A stretch of DNA of 64,000 bases from Corynebacterium flavescens (GTDB lineage: Bacteria > Actinomycetota > Actinomycetes > Mycobacteriales > Mycobacteriaceae). Location of the stretch: contig NZ_VXKK01000026.1 in NCBI RefSeq assembly GCF_008693105.1, forward strand, positions 1-64,000. Reading direction: 5' to 3'. This document shows, piece by piece, positions 27,752 to 36,818 of the stretch; positions within the stretch are counted from its first letter, which is position 1; each line of letters begins with the position of its first letter. The position numbers and the translations under genes were made by a program. A model generated the notes under the pieces. That model had not been told where the DNA came from and made no database searches. It saw nothing but the letters and a program-made list of their open reading frames with translations.

Positions 27752-29449
27752 ATGTACTTGAATCAGAACAGCTTGAATGGAAACAGAGTTCAGCTAGAGC
27801 GCCTAACCAGAAAAATGGAGAGCTTGACGGCATCGGCTCAGAGCCCTATCGACCGGAGTTTTTCTCGAGTTAGAGGAGTCGACGAGGTTGGGGCCATCCA
27901 TGAGCGGGTGATTGCGACTGATCCGGGGTCGGCGCAGAACTCGTTGCGTGGGTTTGCGCGTCAGTTGGAGTGGTTGACGCGGACGTTGTCGGCGGATGCG
28001 CAGGGCTTTGAACAACAAGAGTCTGCGAACGATCGGGCGATATCCATTGCGGATGCTGGTGGATACGTGGGGGTGGAGACAATTCCGGTGCTCAATCAGC
28101 CAGAGCCGGGCTATAGCCCGTTTGGGTTTAACATGCCTATCGTAGATGTCGGCACTGACCTTAAGGGTCTGGCATTCGATTTGATGGCGACGAAAATCTG
28201 GGACGTATCCGAGGCAAATTCGCGATGGAAAGCGCTTTCGGAAGAGGTGCAGTCCATTATCGATGGGTTGGAGAGCGCGGCTGAGTCATTGGAATCCGAG
28301 AACAACAGTGACGCCACGGCGGCAGCGGCGCAGAAGATCCGAGAGGTGGCATCTTCCGGCGAGCACTTTGTTTCTAACGCGGCGGTGATGCGGGAGAAGC
28401 TCTTCACTTTCCATTCCAAGCTCATGTTCGCACCGACGATAGCTATGGCATTGGCTGGGGCGGCGGAGAGCATCCCTGATCCGGTGGCCAAAGAGGTCGC
28501 GAAGAAGGCCGGACTTGCCAAGATGCAGGTGCAATTGCAAGAAGATGTCGTGGCGGCCATGCCGTTTCAGAACGCGCTCATGGAAGCGGCACCGGCAAGC
28601 GGTGGTGGAAGCATCACCGCAGGTTTAGGTGGTATCGATGGAGACGGAAGCCGTTACAACACAGCGGGGGTTGCATGGCCGAAAGCCGTGGCGGAGGCCT
28701 TGGCCGATGGGCGCCTAGGTCCGGGCTCGCTGCAGGTGGTTGACGGAGAGATAAGCGGTCTTGAACAAGTAGGGATGAGCGAGGCGGAGATCGCGAAGTT
28801 TCATGACAGCCTCCGGCATAGTGGAAGGCAGATGCTGACGGAGCTCGGATTCGGTGATGCCTTGCCCGCAATCGATGCTAGCCACGTCGCCACGGCGGGA
28901 GCCCAAGCCGCGGGAGCGTCCCAGATGAACCTGCCGGGTGCAGGAGCGGCTTCGCTAACCGCGGGGCAGCCGGGGACACTAGGAGCGGCAGGGATGCCTG
29001 TGGGTGCGGGGCTGGGGGTAGGAGCGGCGTCGTCAAGCAATAGTGTGGGCGCACCCTTGCCAGTTATGTCGGGCGCGTCGGCCGGTGCCGGACGCGGCGC
29101 AATGGGAGTGCGAGGGCTTGGCGGCCTTGGTGCTGGTGCTGGTGTCGGCGGAATGAGTGCAGGCGCGGGGATGAACGCCGGTGCCGGCGGAGGCGGAATT
29201 GCGGCGCCACCATCCGGGCATGTGGCGGGTGCGGGAACGCGCGCAGGCGGGGTGGGCAGCGGTGCACAGGGACGAGGAATGGCGCCGGTTATGGCCGGAC
29301 ACGGGCGTGGCGCGCAGGAGAAATCGCGACGGGTTAAGTCGGTGACTAGTCAGGTTGAACGCGACCCCAACCGCCGTGCGTTGCTGGGTGAGAGCCGGGC
29401 AGTGGTGCCGGGAGTAATTGGGGATTGGGTGCGCAACGATCCTAGCTAG
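27752..29449 (+). CDS. Large helical/Gly-Ala-rich protein of unknown function, partner of the DUF3558-like lipoprotein
   Basis: 565 residues from the ATG at 27752 (GGGGG right upstream); the frame is open for another 56 codons upstream but overlaps the preceding gene. Residues 1-330 look alpha-helical (LRGFARQLEWLTRTLSADAQ, SIIDGLESAAESLESEN), with no signal peptide and no membrane segment. About residues 390-520 are Gly/Ala/Met-rich low complexity, and a basic end (EKSRRVKSVTSQVERDP, then VIGDWVRND) closes it. The layout recalls PPE/EspB-type substrates of type VII secretion, but no WXG or YxxxD/E signal is plain, so this is only an analogy. Confidence 0.75.
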   Translation: MYLNQNSLNGNRVQLERLTRKMESLTASAQSPIDRSFSRVRGVDEVGAIHERVIATDPGSAQNSLRGFARQLEWLTRTLSADAQGFEQQESANDRAISIADAGGYVGVETIPVLNQPEPGYSPFGFNMPIVDVGTDLKGLAFDLMATKIWDVSEANSRWKALSEEVQSIIDGLESAAESLESENNSDATAAAAQKIREVASSGEHFVSNAAVMREKLFTFHSKLMFAPTIAMALAGAAESIPDPVAKEVAKKAGLAKMQVQLQEDVVAAMPFQNALMEAAPASGGGSITAGLGGIDGDGSRYNTAGVAWPKAVAEALADGRLGPGSLQVVDGEISGLEQVGMSEAEIAKFHDSLRHSGRQMLTELGFGDALPAIDASHVATAGAQAAGASQMNLPGAGAASLTAGQPGTLGAAGMPVGAGLGVGAASSSNSVGAPLPVMSGASAGAGRGAMGVRGLGGLGAGAGVGGMSAGAGMNAGAGGGGIAAPPSGHVAGAGTRAGGVGSGAQGRGMAPVMAGHGRGAQEKSRRVKSVTSQVERDPNRRALLGESRAVVPGVIGDWVRNDPS

Positions 29450-29451
29450 AT

Positions 29452-29498
29452 AAACAAAGGCACCTTGCAGCTTTGTGGCTGCAAGGTGCCTTTGTTTT
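29452..29498 (+). terminator. Very strong terminator after the 27752 gene
   Basis: Perfect 20-bp stem, 29452-29471 with 29478-29497 (core CACCTTGCAGC/GCTGCAAGGTG), with A and T runs at the outer ends, so it can work in both directions. It serves the 27001-29449 unit on the plus strand and the 29543 gene on the minus strand. Confidence 0.92.
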
Positions 29499-29542
29499 GA
29501 CTCTAGGTACGCGAACCCGGAGCGGGAGTTGGCTACGTTTGG

Positions 29543-29845
29543 CTACTGAGCCGGCGCCATCGAGGTAGTGCTAACGCCTGCTACGCCCGTCTCAAGGGCG
29601 GTCTGGCCTTCCTGGGTGGCATAAGGGGACTCGATGCCAAGCTCGCCCTCGGTGCCGGGGATGGCGGTAGGAGTTACCGCAGTAGAGGAGTGCTCCGCGT
29701 GATCGGGGGCGGTGCCGGTGTAGGTCGATGCATTATCGATCTTCTCGGAGGTGGAGTCCTGCTGGTTCGGAGGGTGGCAAGCAGCGAGGCTGAGGCCCGC
29801 GGCGAATATGAGACCGGCAGTGGCGATACGGGAGAACTTCTTCAT
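29543..29845 (-). CDS. Small lipoprotein of unknown function
   Basis: 100 residues from the ATG at 29845: signal peptide and lipobox LAAC (Cys near 23), then a disordered Ser/Thr/Glu/Pro-rich chain with no domain. A TTG at 29866 would add seven residues. Lies 47 bases downstream of greA on the same strand and may be its last operon member. Confidence 0.75.
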   Translation of the reverse strand: MKKFSRIATAGLIFAAGLSLAACHPPNQQDSTSEKIDNASTYTGTAPDHAEHSSTAVTPTAIPGTEGELGIESPYATQEGQTALETGVAGVSTTSMAPAQ

Positions 29846-29892
29846 GGGGTGAATGCTCTTTCTCAAGTAAGCGGTTAAAAAGAAGACGATAG

Positions 29893-30414
29893 TTAGGATT
29901 CGCGGGGCGTGGCGGCCTTAGCGGAATCATAAGGTGCAGCGGACTCCACGGTTACGGAGATGGTCTTGCCGTTGGGAGCGGTGTACTCACGGGTCTCACC
30001 CTCCTGCGCGCCGATGAGGGCGGAGCCTAAGGGGGACTGCTCGGAGTAGGTTTCCAGGTCCTTGTTATCGGAAGCCGCAGCGCGGGTACCGATGAGGAAG
30101 GTCTCCTTGGCATCCTTGTCACCGTTGTAATAAACGTGGACGACGGAGCCGATATGGGCTACGCCTTCCTGAACAGCGGTGCGCTCCGTGGTGGAGTTGG
30201 CGAGAAGCTCGGAGATCTGCTTGATGCGGGCCTCTTCTTGATCCTGCATCTCACGGGCGGCATCGTAGCCGGCGTTCTCTTTCAGGTCGCCTTCTTCGCG
30301 GCGCTCATTGATTTCCGCAGCAACGACCGGACGGTGATCGATGAGGACCTGCAGCTCGGAATCGAGCTTGGCCTTGGTTTCCGGGGTAATGTACTGCTTC
30401 TGCTGCTCAGCCAT
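29893..30414 (-). CDS. greA: Transcription elongation factor GreA
   Basis: Rescues backtracked RNA polymerase by stimulating transcript cleavage. 173 residues: an N-terminal coiled coil with the active acidic tip EEGDLKENAGYDAAREMQ, and a C-terminal FKBP-like domain (GSVVHVYYNGD, SPLGSALIGAQEGE). GGAAGG precedes the ATG at 30414. DUF4307 follows upstream in the same direction, as in mycobacteria. Confidence 0.97.
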   Translation of the reverse strand: MAEQQKQYITPETKAKLDSELQVLIDHRPVVAAEINERREEGDLKENAGYDAAREMQDQEEARIKQISELLANSTTERTAVQEGVAHIGSVVHVYYNGDKDAKETFLIGTRAAASDNKDLETYSEQSPLGSALIGAQEGETREYTAPNGKTISVTVESAAPYDSAKAATPRES

Positions 30415-30579
30415 AGTGCAACCTTCCGTTGGGACGAAGAAAATGTACGCGGCCCTGCCCGCTGCCTGTCTGGTGGCAGCGGCGGGGCCTCATCGAGTTG
30501 GGGGGACGTGCGCTATATCCAGTGAACAAGCACTGGGGAAACAACGAGTCCTAAGCGCTACAAATACTAGCACACGGGG

Positions 30580-31050
30580 CTAGCTGCTTTCCGCGTACTG
30601 CGGGTTGTCCATGTCAAGGTAGGCAGGGACGGCGCCGGAGCAACCATAAGCCCCGCCGGCCACGGCGCGCGCGCTGGTAGGAATATCGACTGCCACGCGC
30701 ATGGCTTCCTCGCCACCGGCTGGAACCGGGAACTCCCGGCGTCCCACTTCAGCCTTGGAATAGTCGAAGGCCTGGACAATGCAGTAGGCATCCTGATCGA
30801 GGTGATTGCGGGTGACATCCACCCATACGCGGATCGAGCTATCGGAGGTGATGTCGTGCGTCACGTAGGACAAGCTGGCGTTAACCTTTTCCCGGGATTG
30901 GAAATACTGCACGCTGTAGAAGACGAGGACGACAAACATGGCGGCGAAGACTAAGACGATGGCCTTGCTGCCGAGGCCCAAGCCGCGCTTTTCGGGGTGC
31001 TGTGCGGAACCATAACGAGAAGCAGGACGGAGGGGGCCAGGCGAAGTCAT
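30580..31050 (-). CDS. DUF4307 family membrane protein
   Basis: 156 residues with one membrane helix near 29-48 (AIVLVFAAMFVVLVFYSVQY) and an outside beta-rich domain with two cysteines (DAYCIVQAFDYSKAEVG, YGCSGAVP). Family of unknown function, nearly always between greA and mca. Divergent from mca (about 90 bases), with which it may share a promoter region. Confidence 0.88.
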   Translation of the reverse strand: MTSPGPLRPASRYGSAQHPEKRGLGLGSKAIVLVFAAMFVVLVFYSVQYFQSREKVNASLSYVTHDITSDSSIRVWVDVTRNHLDQDAYCIVQAFDYSKAEVGRREFPVPAGGEEAMRVAVDIPTSARAVAGGAYGCSGAVPAYLDMDNPQYAESS

Positions 31051-31143
31051 GAGGATTAGTCTAGTCGAGCCCTTCTAAAACGGAACTATCTACTAGACTG
31101 GACGCTTATCAAAGCAGCTAGCATAGAGGGGTTGGAAGAATCA

Positions 31144-32037
31144 GTGAGCGGATTGCGCCTGTTAGCTATCCACGCACACCCGGATGATGAGTCCTCAAAG
31201 GGTGCTGCCACCACCGCCAAGTACGCCGCCGAGGGCGTCGAGGTTCTCGTTCTTACCTGTACCGGTGGAGAGCGCGGCGATATTATCAACCCGGCCATGG
31301 ATCGTCCGGGCGTCAAAGAGAACATGAAGAGCATCCGCCATGAGGAAATGGCTGCTGCGGTCAAGGCTTTGGGTGTGAAGCACCGTTGGCTCGGCCACAT
31401 TGATTCTGGTCTTCCGGATCCGGATCCGGAGGGCAGTCCGATGCGTGAGCTGCTGCCGGAAGGGTGCTTCGCGCTCATCCCCGATGATGAGGTCGCACAG
31501 GAATTGGTCCAGGTTATTCGGGAGTTCCGTCCTCACGTCATCGTCACCTATGACGAAAACGGCGGGTATCCACACCCTGATCACCTCATGGTTCACCGTG
31601 CCTCCATGATCGCGTGGGAAAAGGCTGGGGATCCCACTTATCACCCCGAGCTGGGTCAGCCTTGGGAACCGAAAAAGCTTTATTACTCGCACGGTTTCGT
31701 ATTCCAGCGTATGAAGATGTTCCATGATCTCCTGGTTAAGGAGGGAAAGCCCAGTCCTTATGCGCCCATGATGGAGCGTTGGGAGAAGGGCTTCGGGGAT
31801 ATCATGGCGCGCGTGACCACCCAGGTCGAGTGCGCAGACTACTTCCCCAACCGGGAGGCCGCGTTGCGCGCACATGCTACTCAGATTGACCCCGCAGGAG
31901 CCTTCTTAGCCACTCCGGTTGAGGTTCAGCAGCGCCTGTGGCCCACCGAGGAATTCGAGCTGGCGCGCACCCGCGTTTCCACGTCTTTGCCGGAGGATGA
32001 TTTATTTGCGGGTATCGATGAAGTAGAGGAAACTTAA
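31144..32037 (+). CDS. mca: Mycothiol conjugate amidase
   Basis: Cleaves mycothiol S-conjugates so that the mercapturic acid is exported, a detoxification step specific to actinobacteria. 297 residues from the GTG at 31144 (a TTG at 31132 is possible). Zinc ligands are visible in AIHAHPDDES and in YPHPDHLMVH. Length and the longer internal region FVFQRMKMFHDLLV fit Mca rather than the deacetylase MshB. Confidence 0.95.
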   Translation: MSGLRLLAIHAHPDDESSKGAATTAKYAAEGVEVLVLTCTGGERGDIINPAMDRPGVKENMKSIRHEEMAAAVKALGVKHRWLGHIDSGLPDPDPEGSPMRELLPEGCFALIPDDEVAQELVQVIREFRPHVIVTYDENGGYPHPDHLMVHRASMIAWEKAGDPTYHPELGQPWEPKKLYYSHGFVFQRMKMFHDLLVKEGKPSPYAPMMERWEKGFGDIMARVTTQVECADYFPNREAALRAHATQIDPAGAFLATPVEVQQRLWPTEEFELARTRVSTSLPEDDLFAGIDEVEET

Positions 32038-32041
32038 AGCC

Positions 32042-32350
32042 ATGAGTGCAATTGATTCAATGATATGGGCGGCGTCGCAGGCGCATGTGAGCGTCCTCGC
32101 CCAGGCAGCCCAGCAGGGGCCTATGGGGCCGGAGTTTGGTAAGGCCTCTCCCATCGGGTTGTTGGTGCTGGTACTCATGGCAGCCGTTGTCCTCTTCGCC
32201 GGTTGGAACTTTCACCGCCGCTATTCCCGCTTCCGCAGGCGGACGCTTTTCGCCCAGAATCACGGCATTGATCCCTTCGATGATGCTGCCATCGACGCGG
32301 CAATGCAGGAAGCCGGTATTTACGATCGCCGTAAGCGCTCGCTCCTCTAA
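32042..32350 (+). CDS. Small membrane protein between mca and uppS
   Basis: 102 residues with one membrane helix (SPIGLLVLVLMAAVVLFAGW, near 36-55) and a basic cytoplasmic stretch RRYSRFRRRTLFAQNHGIDPFD. It starts 4 bases after the mca stop and ends 22 bases before the prenyl synthase, so it belongs to that operon. Similar small proteins occupy this place in mycobacteria. Function unknown. Confidence 0.82.
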   Translation: MSAIDSMIWAASQAHVSVLAQAAQQGPMGPEFGKASPIGLLVLVLMAAVVLFAGWNFHRRYSRFRRRTLFAQNHGIDPFDDAAIDAAMQEAGIYDRRKRSLL

Positions 32351-32372
32351 TTAGTAATTTAGGCTAACAATC

Positions 32373-33143
32373 GTGAAGTTCCTGCAGCAATTGCTTTACC
32401 CGGCGTACGAGGCGCGTTTGGCCCGGTCCATCAAGGGCAAGCCCCAGCCTAAGCATGTAGCCATCATGGCCGATGGCAATCGCCGCTGGGCTCGTGAGGC
32501 TGGTTTTACAGACATCAGCCACGGGCACCGCCAAGGCGCGAAGAAGATCGGCGAGATGATTTCCTGGTGCGCCGACACAGACATCGAGGTGGTAACCATC
32601 TACCTCTTGTCCACCGAGAATCTCCAGCGCAGCACCAAGGAAGTGGAGCTGCTCTTCGACATCATTTCTGACGTGGTCACCCATCTTTCACAGGGGGAGC
32701 TGGATTGTCAGATTCGCCTCGTCGGGCACCTCGACCTCTTGCCTCCGGAGATCACCGCGAAGATGCAGGCTGCTGCGCAGAGTACGAAGGACCACAACGG
32801 GGTCATAGTCAACATTGCGGTTGGGTACGGCGGGCGCCAAGAAATCGTCGACGCCGTGCAGACACTCATCCGCAGCGAGGCTGCCAAGGGGACCTCGGCG
32901 GAGGATATCGCCAAGCTTGTCGACGTAGACTTGATCACCGAACACCTTTACACCAAGGGTTTGCCTGATCCGGACCTGGTTATCCGCACCTCAGGGGAGC
33001 AGCGCCTGTCCGGATTCTTGCTTTGGCAGGCGGCTTATTCCGAGATCTGGTTTACGGATACCTACTGGCCGGCTTTCCGGCGCGTTGACTTTCTGCGGGC
33101 TTTGCGGGACTACTCCCAGCGTTCCCGCCGCTTTGGCAAGTAG
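32373..33143 (+). CDS. uppS: Short-chain Z-isoprenyl diphosphate synthase (UppS family)
   Basis: 256 residues; builds cis-prenyl diphosphates for cell-wall lipid carriers. Motifs: AIMADGNRRWARE with the catalytic Asp at 34, LSTENLQRSTKEVE, VNIAVGYGGRQEIVDA, and RTSGEQRLSGFLLWQAAYSE. The position downstream of mca matches mycobacterial Rv1086, which makes Z,E-farnesyl diphosphate, so the short-chain product is likelier than decaprenyl, by synteny only. GTG start at 32373. Confidence 0.93.
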   Translation: MKFLQQLLYPAYEARLARSIKGKPQPKHVAIMADGNRRWAREAGFTDISHGHRQGAKKIGEMISWCADTDIEVVTIYLLSTENLQRSTKEVELLFDIISDVVTHLSQGELDCQIRLVGHLDLLPPEITAKMQAAAQSTKDHNGVIVNIAVGYGGRQEIVDAVQTLIRSEAAKGTSAEDIAKLVDVDLITEHLYTKGLPDPDLVIRTSGEQRLSGFLLWQAAYSEIWFTDTYWPAFRRVDFLRALRDYSQRSRRFGK

Positions 33144-33155
33144 CGCAGTGGCTCT

Positions 33156-34082
33156 CTAGAGCTTGCGCATGCGGACTTGTTCGACCAAGTGATGCGAGCC
33201 CTTGCGTAGAACTAGGGAGGCGCGTACCCGGGTGGGCAGGATATTCTCCACCAGGTTGGGCAGGTTGATGGATTGCCAGATTTCGCGAGCTTGGGCGAAG
33301 GCCTCTTCATCATCCATGTCGGCGAAGGAAGCGAAGTGCGCGCCCGGTTCGCGGAATGCGGTGTGGCGAAGCTTGAGGAAGCGCTCGATGTACCAAGTCT
33401 CAATGTCGTCGACGCGGGCGTCGACGTAGACGGAGAAGTCGAAGAGATCAGAGACCATGAGCGTCGGCCCCGTCTGGAGGACATTGAGTCCCTCCAGGAT
33501 GAGGATGTCAGGCTGGCGCACCACTTGGTAGTCATCCGGAACGATGTCATAGGAAATATGCGAGTAGAGCGGCGCTTTAACCTCGGCCTTCCCGGATTTC
33601 ACATCGGTGACGAAGCGCATGAGGGCGCGGCGATCGTAGGACTCCGGGAAGCCCTTGCGCTGCATGAGCCCGCGCTCCTTGAGCGTCACCGTCGGATAAA
33701 GGAAGCCATCCGTGGTAATGAGGTCGACCTTGGGGTGGCTTTCCCAGCGCTGTAGCAGGACCTGGAGAAGGCGGGCGGTGGTGGACTTGCCGACGGCGAC
33801 CGAACCTGCCACACCAATGACAAAGGGCACGTGGGTGGGAGGGTTTCCCAAGAAAGATTCCGTGGCAGCGGTCAGCCTTTGGCGCGCGGCGACCTGCATG
33901 TGAATGAGGCGCGAGAGCGGCAAGTAGACCTCTGCTACCTCGTTGAGGTCGATGCGGTCACCGATTCCAGAGAGCTCCTCGACCTCTCTGGCAGTAAGCA
34001 CCTGGGGCATCGAGTTACGTAAATTTCGCCAGGTATCACGATCGAAATCGAGGTAGGGGCTGGAGTCGGTGATTCTCGCCAT
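33156..34082 (-). CDS. coaA: Pantothenate kinase, type I
   Basis: First step of coenzyme A synthesis. 308 residues from the ATG at 34082. P-loop [18 protein letters not shown], then [28 protein letters not shown] and [10 protein letters not shown] are all typical of CoaA. The longer frame to 34121 has no support. Convergent with uppS (12 bases) and divergent from glyA. Confidence 0.97.
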   Translation of the reverse strand: MARITDSSPYLDFDRDTWRNLRNSMPQVLTAREVEELSGIGDRIDLNEVAEVYLPLSRLIHMQVAARQRLTAATESFLGNPPTHVPFVIGVAGSVAVGKSTTARLLQVLLQRWESHPKVDLITTDGFLYPTVTLKERGLMQRKGFPESYDRRALMRFVTDVKSGKAEVKAPLYSHISYDIVPDDYQVVRQPDILILEGLNVLQTGPTLMVSDLFDFSVYVDARVDDIETWYIERFLKLRHTAFREPGAHFASFADMDDEEAFAQAREIWQSINLPNLVENILPTRVRASLVLRKGSHHLVEQVRMRKL

Positions 34083-34201
34083 CTGCTTATTGTGGCATTG
34101 CCTGAATGGAATATCAGCCAACGTGGCCGGAATTCGGCTGGGATTGGTTAGTATATAAACCGGCCATCAATCCTTGTATAGATAAGGGGACTTTTGTTTC
34201 C

Positions 34202-35503
34202 ATGACTTCCCATAACTCCAACGACGTGCGTTACAGTGAGCTGCGCGATCTTGACCCCGATGTATTCGAGGCCATCAACGGCGAGATTTCCCGCCAGCGC
34301 GACACCCTGGAAATGATCGCCTCGGAGAACTTCGTTCCCCGCGCAGTCCTGCAGGCGCAGGGCTCGGTGCTGACCAACAAGTACGCTGAGGGTTACCCCG
34401 GCCGCCGCTATTACGGCGGCTGTGAGTTCGTCGACGTGATCGAGGATCTGGCTAGGGATCGCGCCAAGGCCCTCTTTGGAGCAGAATTCGCCAACGTTCA
34501 GCCCCACTCCGGCGCGCAGGCAAATGCGGCGGTGCTTTCCGCGCTGGCCAACCCTGGTGACAAGATCCTCGGGCTTTCCTTGGCCCACGGCGGTCACCTC
34601 ACACACGGCATGAAGCTCAACTTCTCCGGAAAGCTTTACGATGTCGCTGCCTACGAGGTCGATCCGGAGACCATGCAGATCGACATGGACAAGCTGCGCG
34701 AGCAGGCCATCGCCGAGAAGCCCAAGGTCATCATCGCCGGCTGGTCGGCATACCCGCGCACCCTTGACTTCGCCGCCTTCCGTTCCATCGCTGATGAGGT
34801 CGGGGCCTACCTGTGGGTAGACATGGCACACTTCGCAGGACTCGTTGCTGCGGGCCTGCATCCCTCTCCCGTGCCCTATGCCGATGTCGTTTCCACCACG
34901 GTCCATAAGACCTTGGGCGGACCACGCTCGGGCCTTATCTTGGCCAAGCAGGAGTTTGCTAAGAAGATCAATTCCGCGGTGTTCCCCGGTCAGCAGGGCG
35001 GTCCGCTCATGCACGTGGTGGCTGCTAAGGCTATCGCGCTCAAGATTGCTGCGAGCGAAGAGTTCAAGAAGCGTCAGGAGCGCACGCTAGAAGGTGCGCG
35101 TATCTTGGCTGAGCGCTTGACCGCAGCGGATACCAAGGCCGCAGGCGTAGATGTTCTCACCGGCGGAACCGATGTTCACCTCGTCTTGGCGGATCTGCGC
35201 AATTCGGAACTCGATGGTCAGCAGGCTGAAGATCTGCTCCACGAGGTGGGTATCACGGTCAACCGCAATGCGGTGCCTAATGATCCCCGTCCCCCGATGG
35301 TGACCTCCGGCCTGCGCATTGGTACTCCTGCGCTGGCTACTCGCGGTCTCGACGCCGCTGCCTTTAGCGAGGTCGCCGACATTATCGGCACGGCCCTCGC
35401 GGCGGGCAAGAACGCTGACGTGGCTGCCTTGCGTGCCCGCGTTGCCAAGGTCACCGAGCAGTTCCCGCTCTATGAGGGCTTGGAAGACTGGAAGCTGGTT
35501 TAA
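34202..35503 (+). CDS. glyA: Serine hydroxymethyltransferase
   Basis: Interconverts serine and glycine with tetrahydrofolate. 433 residues, nearly the same as the C. glutamicum enzyme. [20 protein letters not shown] opens the domain; the PLP lysine is in [19 protein letters not shown]-type end regions ([15 protein letters not shown]) are present. ATG at 34202; the frame open to 34106 is upstream promoter sequence. Confidence 0.98.
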   Translation: MTSHNSNDVRYSELRDLDPDVFEAINGEISRQRDTLEMIASENFVPRAVLQAQGSVLTNKYAEGYPGRRYYGGCEFVDVIEDLARDRAKALFGAEFANVQPHSGAQANAAVLSALANPGDKILGLSLAHGGHLTHGMKLNFSGKLYDVAAYEVDPETMQIDMDKLREQAIAEKPKVIIAGWSAYPRTLDFAAFRSIADEVGAYLWVDMAHFAGLVAAGLHPSPVPYADVVSTTVHKTLGGPRSGLILAKQEFAKKINSAVFPGQQGGPLMHVVAAKAIALKIAASEEFKKRQERTLEGARILAERLTAADTKAAGVDVLTGGTDVHLVLADLRNSELDGQQAEDLLHEVGITVNRNAVPNDPRPPMVTSGLRIGTPALATRGLDAAAFSEVADIIGTALAAGKNADVAALRARVAKVTEQFPLYEGLEDWKLV

Positions 35504-35886
35504 GCTTCCGGCTCAGGGCGAGGGGACTTCTCCTCGCCCTCGCGTGCTTCCGCATGGGCGGTGCGCGCTTGGCGCAGCCACTCGGGCTGGTCCTGCAAAA
35601 GGGCAGTAATCTCCGCAGTGGTCAGCGGGCGGTCGAGCTCGTTCTTCTTCAGCGCGGTCACGGAAATACCCAGCTTCTGCGCCACGACCGGGCGCGGGTG
35701 CGGCCCCGTCCGGCGCAGCTCCGCCAGCCACTCCGGACGATTTGTCTGCAGCTCGCGCAGCTGCGCGTGAGTAACCGCGGTGTTTTGGAACTCTTCGGGG
35801 GCGGCGGGCAGGTAAATGCCGAGTTTCTTCGCCGCGGTTTGCGCGCGCATGGCGGTGCCGGATGGTTGCGTATTTGAATCAGTCAC
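35500..35886 (-). CDS. DUF5997 family protein
   Basis: 128 residues from the GTG at 35886, which has GTAGG upstream; the longer frame to 35997 runs into the divergent gene. Helical and charged, with two similar halves around [27 protein letters not shown] and [21 protein letters not shown], each ending in the same PEWL pattern. Function unknown. Divergent from the LysR-like domain gene at 35923 by 36 bases, a pairing I recall as common in corynebacteria. Its stop overlaps the glyA stop. Confidence 0.82.
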   Translation of the reverse strand: MTDSNTQPSGTAMRAQTAAKKLGIYLPAAPEEFQNTAVTHAQLRELQTNRPEWLAELRRTGPHPRPVVAQKLGISVTALKKNELDRPLTTAEITALLQDQPEWLRQARTAHAEAREGEEKSPRPEPEA

Positions 35887-35922
35887 GCTGCCTACCGTAG
35901 CACCTCCAGTACTATAAGCTGC

Positions 35923-36597
35923 ATGCTTTACGTTGCCTTCGCCACTGGAACAGAACCCGGGAAGTGGTTCACTCGCTTTCGAGAGAATACCGCTCACGGT
36001 GGTCTTGAGACGGCCGCGGCCGATGACGCGCTCGCGGAAGTCCTAGCCGGCCATGCTGACGTGGCGATAGCACGCATACCCCGCGAGGGGGGAGACTCGC
36101 GGGTCGGTGAAGGCTTTCATCAGGTGTTCCTTTATGAAGAGGCCCCCGGCGTTGCGGTGCCGAAGGATTCAATTTACGCCGAGATGGGGGAGGACGTCGC
36201 CAAGCAGGATCTTGCCGGGGAGATCATCAACTATCGCCTCGGGGACGATGGCGCCGTGGACGTGGCGGCCGTGCGGGCCGGACTGCAGGTGGTCGGCGCG
36301 AACGTCGGCATCGTTATTGCGCCGCGTCCGTTGCTCAAAGTTTTGAGCAAGAAGCAGGTCAAGCCCTTGGGTCTGAACGATCCGGAGGTGCCGCGCACCG
36401 CGATTGTCCTGATTTGGCCCAAGGACAAGGACGGCGATGCCATCCAGGACTTCGTCGGCATTACCAAGGGACGCACCGCACACTCCTCGCGGCAGGAGAA
36501 GCCGAAGCGCTCGGCGCGAGAAAAGGCGCAGCGGCGGGCAAAGGTGGCGCAGCCCCCCTCGCCTCGCACTGCCAGCAAGCGGGGGCGACGTCGCTGA
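35923..36597 (+). CDS. Stand-alone LysR-type substrate-binding domain protein
   Basis: 224 residues resembling the effector-binding half of LysR regulators (EPGKWFTRFRENT, EVLAGHADVAIARIP, VGANVGIVIAPRPLLKVLSKK) without a helix-turn-helix. The C-terminal 50 residues are Lys/Arg-rich (KRSAREKAQRRAKVAQPP) and could bind nucleic acid. A metabolite-binding role with the divergent DUF5997 protein is plausible but unproven. Confidence 0.8.
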   Translation: MLYVAFATGTEPGKWFTRFRENTAHGGLETAAADDALAEVLAGHADVAIARIPREGGDSRVGEGFHQVFLYEEAPGVAVPKDSIYAEMGEDVAKQDLAGEIINYRLGDDGAVDVAAVRAGLQVVGANVGIVIAPRPLLKVLSKKQVKPLGLNDPEVPRTAIVLIWPKDKDGDAIQDFVGITKGRTAHSSRQEKPKRSAREKAQRRAKVAQPPSPRTASKRGRRR

Positions 36598-36818
36598 GGG
36601 CAGGGCGGGTTTTCTAAGAATTCATCTTCCACCCATGTAATTTCCACCTCGGGCTTCTACTTTGGGCCTTAGCCGAGTGGGTGGCGGCGCGCTGCAGCGT
36701 CGCCTTTGCACAAGGCTCCGGAAGATTCCACTACGCTTTTCCGCTCGGCACGCGCCGGTGCTTATCAGCTACTAGGTGCGTTGTGGGGTGGAGATTACTA
36801 AGGGAGAACCCTGCCACC

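Noticed and set aside
34148..35014. 288-codon antisense frame across glyA
   Set aside because: Shadow of a highly conserved gene; no ribosome site or domain.
36681..36818. Possible phoAT antitoxin gene upstream of phoH2
   Set aside because: The only open stretch is in frame with phoH2 and has no stop or separate start pattern, so no distinct gene can be supported.
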